DNA of 64,000 bases from assembly GCA_034440615.1 (NCBI GenBank), contig JAOTOM010005156.1:447501-511500 (forward strand), written 5' to 3'. Below are positions 58,395 to 64,000 of the stretch, in pieces. Under the pieces are notes generated by a model. It saw nothing but the letters and a program-made list of their open reading frames with translations. It searched no databases and had not been told where the DNA came from. The stretch comes from Ashinkailepas kermadecensis. Lineage: Eukaryota; Arthropoda; Thecostraca; Neolepadidae. The position numbers and the translations under genes were made by a program. The first letter of the stretch is position 1. Each line of letters begins with the position of its first letter.

Positions 58395-58540
58395 GTGCTG
58401 GCTCCTGTCGGCTCCAGCTGGCTCCTGCTGGCTCCTGCTGGCTCTTGCTGGCTCCTGCTGGCTGCAGTGGCTGCAGTGACTGCAGTTGCTACAGTGGTTG
58501 CAGTAGTTGCAGTGACTGCAGTGGCTGCAGTGACTGATAG
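58395..58540. repeat. CTGCTGG / CTGCAGTGG short repeats
   Basis: CTCCTGCTGG (about six copies of 10-12 bp) passes into CTGCAGTGA/GG-type 9-12 bp units. The change of unit is gradual, suggesting one repeat growing out of the other. Confidence 0.85.
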
Positions 58541-58682
58541 CAGTGAAGCCAATTGGATGTGGAGCATTTGTAAGAAATCAGTCTTCTGGAGACAAGTGCT
58601 ACCAATTTGGGGAGAAAGTCGTTTCGTCTTTTTTTACGTGAATGCGTCCTTAATTACGCAACATTTTAGCTTGTTGGGTGCG

Positions 58683-59375
58683 TGAGTACATGCGTATATT
58701 TACATGGGTATATTTTCCTGCGTATATTTACATGCGTATATTTACCTGCTTTTGCTTACATGTGTACTTCTACATATGTATAATTGCATACGTATATTTA
58801 CACGCGTAAATTAACACGTGTATGTTTACATGTGTGTATTTATTTACATGCGTATATTTACATGCGTATATTTACATGCGTATATTTACATGCGTATATT
58901 TACATGCGTGTATTTACATGCGTATATTTACATGCGTATAATTACATGCGTATATTTACATGCGTATATTTACATGCGTATATTTACATGCGTATATTTG
59001 CATGCGTATATTTACATGCGTATATTTACATGCGTATACTTACATAGTATAATTGCATGTGTACATTTACATGGGTATATTTGCATGCGTATGATTACAT
59101 GCGTATATTTACATGCGTTTATTAACATGCGTATAATTACGTGCGTATACTTGTATGCGTATATTTATATTCTTATATTTGCCTGCGTTTGCTTACATGC
59201 GTATGCTTACATGCGTATGTTTACATGCGTATAATTTCATGCGTACATTTGCATGCGTATATTTGCATGGGTATGTTTACATGCGTATATTTACTTGCGT
59301 ATGCTTATATGTGCATATTTAACTGGGAATAATTACATGCGCATATATCATTCGTATAGTTACATGCCTTTGTTT
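58683..59375. repeat. 14-bp minisatellite (GCGTATATTTACAT), about 48 copies
   Basis: It is tandem with frequent single changes (GTATAATT, GTATGCTT, TTGCAT). The purest part is at 58,848-59,040, and both ends are more diverged, as expected when expansion occurs centrally. The YIYMRIFTCVYLHA-type ORFs are artefacts. Confidence 0.95.
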
Positions 59376-59693
59376 GATCGGAACATATTACATTACGCTA
59401 TATTATCTAATTCCCCTTGTGCGTTAGCTAGTTATTTGGGATTTAGGGTGCTTCGACCAGAGTTGATCATTCGCGCCCATCCCCTGGTGCATTAGACATG
59501 GTGCAGCATGAAGCGCACACACGTCATGTAAAGATAAAGCATCATCCTAGTTGCTAACCTGAAAAGGCCTAACTCTAACACAGAACAAGCAGAATACATA
59601 CGTTCATGTTGGATGCATCGATGTCGCGCGCGCCGTCCAAGCTATGCAGTCCGACCGTCCACTACTGTGAGCCTTCATCAGTGTTGGTGAGCG

Positions 59694-60125
59694 GCCGGTG
59701 TTGGACGGGCGATGGCAACAATGGTACCGGCTGACAGCGATGGCACCGATGGCACCGAAAACACCCATGGCACCGATGGCAACGATGGTACCGGCTGACA
59801 GCGATGGCACCGATGGGCGATAGCACCGATGGCACTGCTGGCACCGTAGGCACCGATGGCACCGATGGCGACGATGGCACCGGTGGCACCGATGGCACCG
59901 ACGGCACCGATGGCAACGATGGACGATGGCACCGAATGGCAACGATGGCACCGATGGGCGATGGCACCGATGGCACCGATGGCACCGATGGCACTGATAG
60001 CACCCATGACACCGTAGGAACGATGGCACCGATGGCAACGATGGCACCGGCTGACAGCGATGCCACCGATGGACGATGGCACCAATGGCACCGACGGCAC
60101 CGATGGCACTGGCTAACAGCGATGA
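59694..60125. repeat. 9-bp minisatellite (GATGGCACC), about 45 copies
   Basis: Units of GATGGCACC and GATGGCAAC occur with a recurring longer phrase, GATGGTACCGGCTGACAGC or close variants, at about 59,722, 59,786, 60,045 and 60,105. This gives a higher-order pattern. The open frames ((TDG)n plus, Cys/His-rich minus, 283 codons) follow from the 9-bp period. Confidence 0.95.
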
Positions 60126-60175
60126 CACCAATGGACGAGACCAGGCTGACCCCGTGTCACCCTCTGACATCAGCA

Positions 60176-60391
60176 CTCTCCTGGTACGCCTGACACCATG
60201 GTGATGGTGCTCCCACCGGTCCGGGCTCCATCGTTGCATCATCAGTACTCTCCTGGTATTCCTGCACCATGGTGATGGTGCTCCCACCGGTCCAGGCTCC
60301 ATCGTTGCATCATCAGTACTCTCCCGGTACGCCTGACACCATGGTGATGGTGCTCCCACCGGTCCAGGCTCCATCGTTGCATCATCAGCGC
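60176..60391. repeat. 72-bp minisatellite, 3 copies
   Basis: CTCTCCTGGTACGCCTGACA, ATGGTGATGGTGCTCCCACC and CTCCATCGTTGCATCATCAG in order repeat at 60,176, 60,248 and 60,320 with only a few differences. Confidence 0.95.
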
Positions 60392-60544
60392 GCGCTGTCA
60401 ATGGCCGAGTTGTGCTCACGCCTCGCCGAAAGCGCGCGGCCTTGGCCACCCTCACGGGTCACTCGCCCCGTTGCTTCATTGGTCAGTATTCCGTGTCCAG
60501 GGCGGTGACGTCACACCACACGCCGCCGCGATTCCAAGCGCCAC

Positions 60545-60832
60545 TCACACCCGACTGGCCTTGTGAGAGTGGGCGGTCTCTCCAACTCACACCCGACAGG
60601 CCTTTGTCAGTGTGGGTGGTCTCTCCCGCTCACACCCGACAGGCCTTGTGAGCGTGAGTGGTCTCTCCCGCTCACACCCGACTGGCCTTGTGAGTGTGGG
60701 TGGTCTCTCCCGCTCACACCCGACAGGCCTTTGTCAGTGTGGGTGGTCTCTCCCGCTCACACCCGACTGGCCTTGTGAGAGTGGGTGGTCTCTCCCGCTC
60801 ACACCCGACAGGCCTTGTGAGCGTGAGTGGCT
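60545..60832. repeat. 42-bp minisatellite, about 7 copies
   Basis: GGCCTTGTGAGTGTGGGTGG, TCTCTCCCGCTCACACCCGA and C(T/A) make up the unit. Two copies have the variant CCTTTGTCAG and are 43 bp. TCTC..TCACACCCGAC gives partial dyad symmetry with GTGAGTGTGGGTGG. Confidence 0.95.
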
Positions 60833-61214
60833 TCTCCCTATCATAAAGCCGATGCCGAAGGAAAACACTGATGCACATGAAGGTACAATCTTCCAAGAGA
60901 AACAGGCAGCCAATCGGCAACGCGTGCTGTGAATCAAATTAACATTCCTGGCCCGAATGTGGGGTCGAATTTGAACTGAACACATGGGAATAATGGCGAA
61001 GTATATGGCATGGAATGCTTACTTTTGTCAACTTGGCTCGGTTAACCAGAAATTTACTTCTTTCAGTCACCACAGCTGGCAGTCAGATTTGTGTTCACCG
61101 AATTCACTTTCTGAGTGCTACTATCGTCATCATGAATGGATTATGACAGTCAAAGTTGGTGCAGGTCAAACCTGATTGATTCCATTCAATTCAGTCAATG
61201 CCCGACAAGTACAA
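60833..61214. other. No recognisable feature
   Basis: This is unique AT-rich sequence with no convincing ORF. Confidence 0.45.
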
Positions 61215-61452
61215 TGCGATACGTGTAACATTGTTGGATGTTGGAAGACACAGATGCGATACGTGTAACATTGTTGGATGTTGGAGGACACAGATGCGAT
61301 ACGTGAAACATTATTGGATGTTGGAGGACACAACAGATGCGATACGTGAAACATTGTTGGATGTTGGAGGACACATATGCGATACGTGTAACATTGTTGG
61401 ATGTTGGAGGACACAGATGCGATACGTGAAACATTGTTTGATGTTGGAGGAC
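61215..61452. repeat. 40-bp minisatellite, 6 copies
   Basis: TGCGATACGTGTAACATTGT followed by TGGATGTTGGAGGACACAGA starts at 61,215, 61,255, 61,295, 61,338 (after a 3-bp CAA insertion), 61,378 and 61,418. Confidence 0.95.
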
Positions 61453-64000
61453 ATGTATGTGTGGCGGCTCTGCCGGCGGTAGTGTGTGGGGGCGGTGGTG
61501 GGTGCGGTGGTTTGGTGGGTGTCGGGGTGTTTTGTGGTGTGTGTAGGAGCTGTGCTGAGTGTGTGAAACTATAATGGATGTGTGAAAAGTAATGCTAACC
61601 AAGCCTAAACTGAAACTGATCTGATTTATTAAGAGCTAATCTGAACTACTGGGGTTTTATTTTAACTAAGACTTAACCTTAACCCGGCTGCACATGGACT
61701 GACTCTATGCTTAGACTGGGGTAATTACTCCTTTGCTGATTGTGCCTATGTTCGGGTGTGTTGTGTTGTGTTTCCCCGCCACCTCCACCACACATTCCCC
61801 AAACCCCAGTGGGCTTGATGTTGTTTGAGCTACCGTCCCTAACACGAATTTATATGTGTGCGAGGTCAAAGTTTTGGGAACACCATATAGGTAAATGAAT
61901 GCTTCTAGCCAAATTAGAAAGAATACGTTGTCTTTATAAAATTAATGAGAATGAAATTACTCCGTGGTTTGAATGACTTGGCCCGAGTTGAGACTTTTGG
62001 ATGCTAATAGTAGTATAATTGTGTGCAATGCTCCGCTCGAAATAGGTGCCAGTGATTGAGCACTAAGCGGCTTCCACTGGTCCTTAAAGCTACCTACACA
62101 CATTCATTCTCCTCATTCACTTCGCATTCGCTCGCCCCATTCATTGCCTCCTCATTTATTAATGAATTGCTTGGTCTCCAAATTTAGCGCCCCTCCCCCC
62201 TCAGCGGTACACAAGCACATATATCGACAGACCATTGCTCTATTTTTATGGTATGTTGGCCGAATATGCAAACCTTCCACTGCCAACATAGCTGGCCTCG
62301 CCATTATTGGCAGCGTTCCTCGCTTGGATGAAGTCTTAATGCTACGAGGGGGCTCATCGTACTGGCTCCGAGGGCTTATACAAGTGGTCTGGTGTCTTTG
62401 AGTGGCCTAGTTAGGTTAGTTAGGCTATAGTGTTACTTCTTTAGCTCCGGTAATGTGAGGGTCGAAAGCTTTGGACGAGGAGGGGGAAAACATGGATATT
62501 GCAAGCACAGTTTTCAACGTACTTACTATCAGACCGAACGATAGTCATTTTCACGACCCGTTCTGGCCCAGTGGTCCGAAATGCGGATGTTAGGATCCGG
62601 TTTGTGCCTAGGATCCCTGATCGTTAGCCCAAGCTATGCCCCCTTTTCATCCCAAATATTCCTTTTCACCGCTAATTATGCACGTCAAAGGCTGGGCAAC
62701 TGCTCCGAGTCTCTGCTGGTGCGCTCAAACATTTATATCATCAAGGGTAATATATTTACATGTATCTACATTGCACGCCAACAGGACCGGGGCACGTTCC
62801 TGGCATACGCCTTCTTCGTCCAATCCCCCTCCCCATACATATTTACTTACCACGCCCTTCTATACTAGGCGTGCGACGTCGGCGCCACCGGCGGTGTCGC
62901 ACGTTCTTCACACATCACATCGAATTTAGTCTAATTGCCCCCCCCCCCATAAGACGGGTCGCTCCTTTCAACAATGAATTAGATTGAGGGGGAAATAGCT
63001 GTGATGGAAAATAGGCCGGTTTGGAAGAAGGAAGAAGGCATGGCAGACCGATGGCACTCACATTTTTGCTGGTCGGCTGGCCCCTTCGGTCGTCTCGACT
63101 CTGCCTGTGATTGCTCAGTCCGTGAGTGAGAAACTGCCGGAGTGAGAGTGTCTCCGAGCGAGAGAATGAGAGAAAGAGGGAGAGAGAGAGAGAGAGTCCG
63201 AGAGCGCGTTTTCTGTCTGTCTCCAGTTTTCTTTGATTTGCTGTAGCCCCGACTCGTCTATCCACTGGCCACTCCCAGGGCTTCTGACTGAGTTCTTCCT
63301 CTTGATTGGTGGGAGTGCTTTTTTTCTTCCCCTTAGGCCGTGTGTATGGTAAAGCCGCCTGGGGCTGTCAGGACGGTCTGTAGGTCTGTAAATTTCCACC
63401 GATAGTTTTCACCGGGGTCACTGATCTCACAGCTGGTAGGGACCCCTCTGTTGTTTTGGCCCAGACGCGAGGCTGACGTTGTTTTTTCCATGCCGCCTTT
63501 GATCGCGAGACGTACTGAGGGTCGGGTTCCGCTGTGCTTCAAGGCAATATGAGAGGGAAGGGAGAAGGTGGCCGGGATCTGGCCGGGCGTCTTGCGGCCT
63601 GGTCGGATGGGACAATATTGAAAGCTTCGTGCCTAAAGAATGTAAGCCTCCTTACAGACACAGATGCACTTCCCATTGACGTTATATATTTCCCATGTTT
63701 GTTCCCTGCGTCAAATATCACCTTGAATACCATTTTCGAAAATTATATGACCAGCGACAGTCTCATTGATATGCAGATCATGGTCAATGCAAATATTACT
63801 AATGTGCAAGATGACCATGAAAATGTTTGCCAGCATGCTCTATTTTGGCTACATAGCATGGGCGTTGTACATACATAGCATAGCATGCACGAGTATCTGC
63901 CGGACACCAATATCAGTTTCGATAAACGTCCGTTTGTCACCGGTGCCAAAAATCGATGAAAAACTGTGCTTTGTCTGTGATTAGGTGGATCATCTTTGAC
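61453..64000. other. No recognisable gene; G/T-rich and GA-rich patches
   Basis: GGTGG/GTGTG-rich 61,465-61,560; a short AGTTAGGTTAGTTAGG run at 62,406; a C-run at 62,937-62,948; a GAGAGA tract at 63,160-63,200. A 114-codon ORF at 63,534-63,878 (+) and several of 60-116 codons show no domains. Host exons could be hidden here, but I cannot support any. Confidence 0.45.

Noticed and set aside
57972..58685. 237-codon plus-strand gene with a hydrophobic Ala/Val segment
   Set aside because: The hydrophobic part is a CTGCAGTGG minisatellite and the rest lies opposite a probable RNase H relic; no family motif.
59604..60455. 283-codon Cys/His-rich protein on the minus strand
   Set aside because: It is produced by the 9-bp and 72-bp repeats, whose lengths are multiples of three; composition simply reflects GATGGCACC.

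Overview
The window is nuclear DNA of an animal, most likely a marine or arthropod-like invertebrate. The evidence is a secreted five-domain Kunitz protein, several decayed non-LTR retrotransposons with animal-type endonuclease, reverse transcriptase and RNase H segments, a Ty3/gypsy-like gag, a PIF/Harbinger-like transposase tail, a tRNA-derived SINE and a very large amount of minisatellite DNA. I saw no bacterial gene organisation, rRNA or CRISPR. The species cannot be named from the sequence.

Only one convincing host gene is present: an intronless ORF at 6,859-8,499 (+) encoding a predicted secreted protein of 546 residues with five Kunitz domains. Its upstream flank is a 2 kb, 80-bp tandem array, and the last unit of that array supplies the start codon. 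Nearly every other long ORF in the window is an accident of tandem repeats that lack stop codons.

Layout. 0-4.9 kb: dispersed repeats, a 37-bp array and the 3' end of a CR1-like LINE (-). 4.9-8.5 kb: 80-bp array and the Kunitz gene. 9.6-10.8 kb: a LINE of a different kind, with RT and RNase H (-). 10.9-14.5 kb: about 124 copies of a 27-bp unit, then a 38-bp array. 15-18.3 kb: a CpG-rich patch with NRF1-like sites and two arrays of a degenerate GGGGCC/AAAATCACGCTG repeat, which recurs at 39.5-40.4 kb (inverted) and 54.1-54.4 kb. 19.5-25.5 kb: a SINE with perfect target-site duplications, an inverted-repeat element, a 23-bp array and a nearly perfect 95-bp palindrome. 25.8-29.4 kb: a 268-bp satellite interrupted by a truncated retroelement carrying gag. 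34.2-37.7 kb: a 0.7 kb TA tract and four GC-rich minisatellites. 41-46 kb: Harbinger-like fragment, a large inverted repeat and a tandem duplication. 48.7-55.6 kb: LINE endonuclease fragment, a possible 2 kb TIR transposon and a second copy of the CR1-like LINE 3' end. 56-61.5 kb: a dense run of unrelated minisatellites around a LINE RNase H relic. The last 2.5 kb holds nothing I recognise.

No operon-like or cooperating gene set is visible. The window is best read as a repeat-rich intergenic region around one Kunitz gene. The most interesting points are the gene start created inside a satellite, the dispersed GGGGCC family, the gag element flanked by 300-bp duplications, and the inverted repeats.
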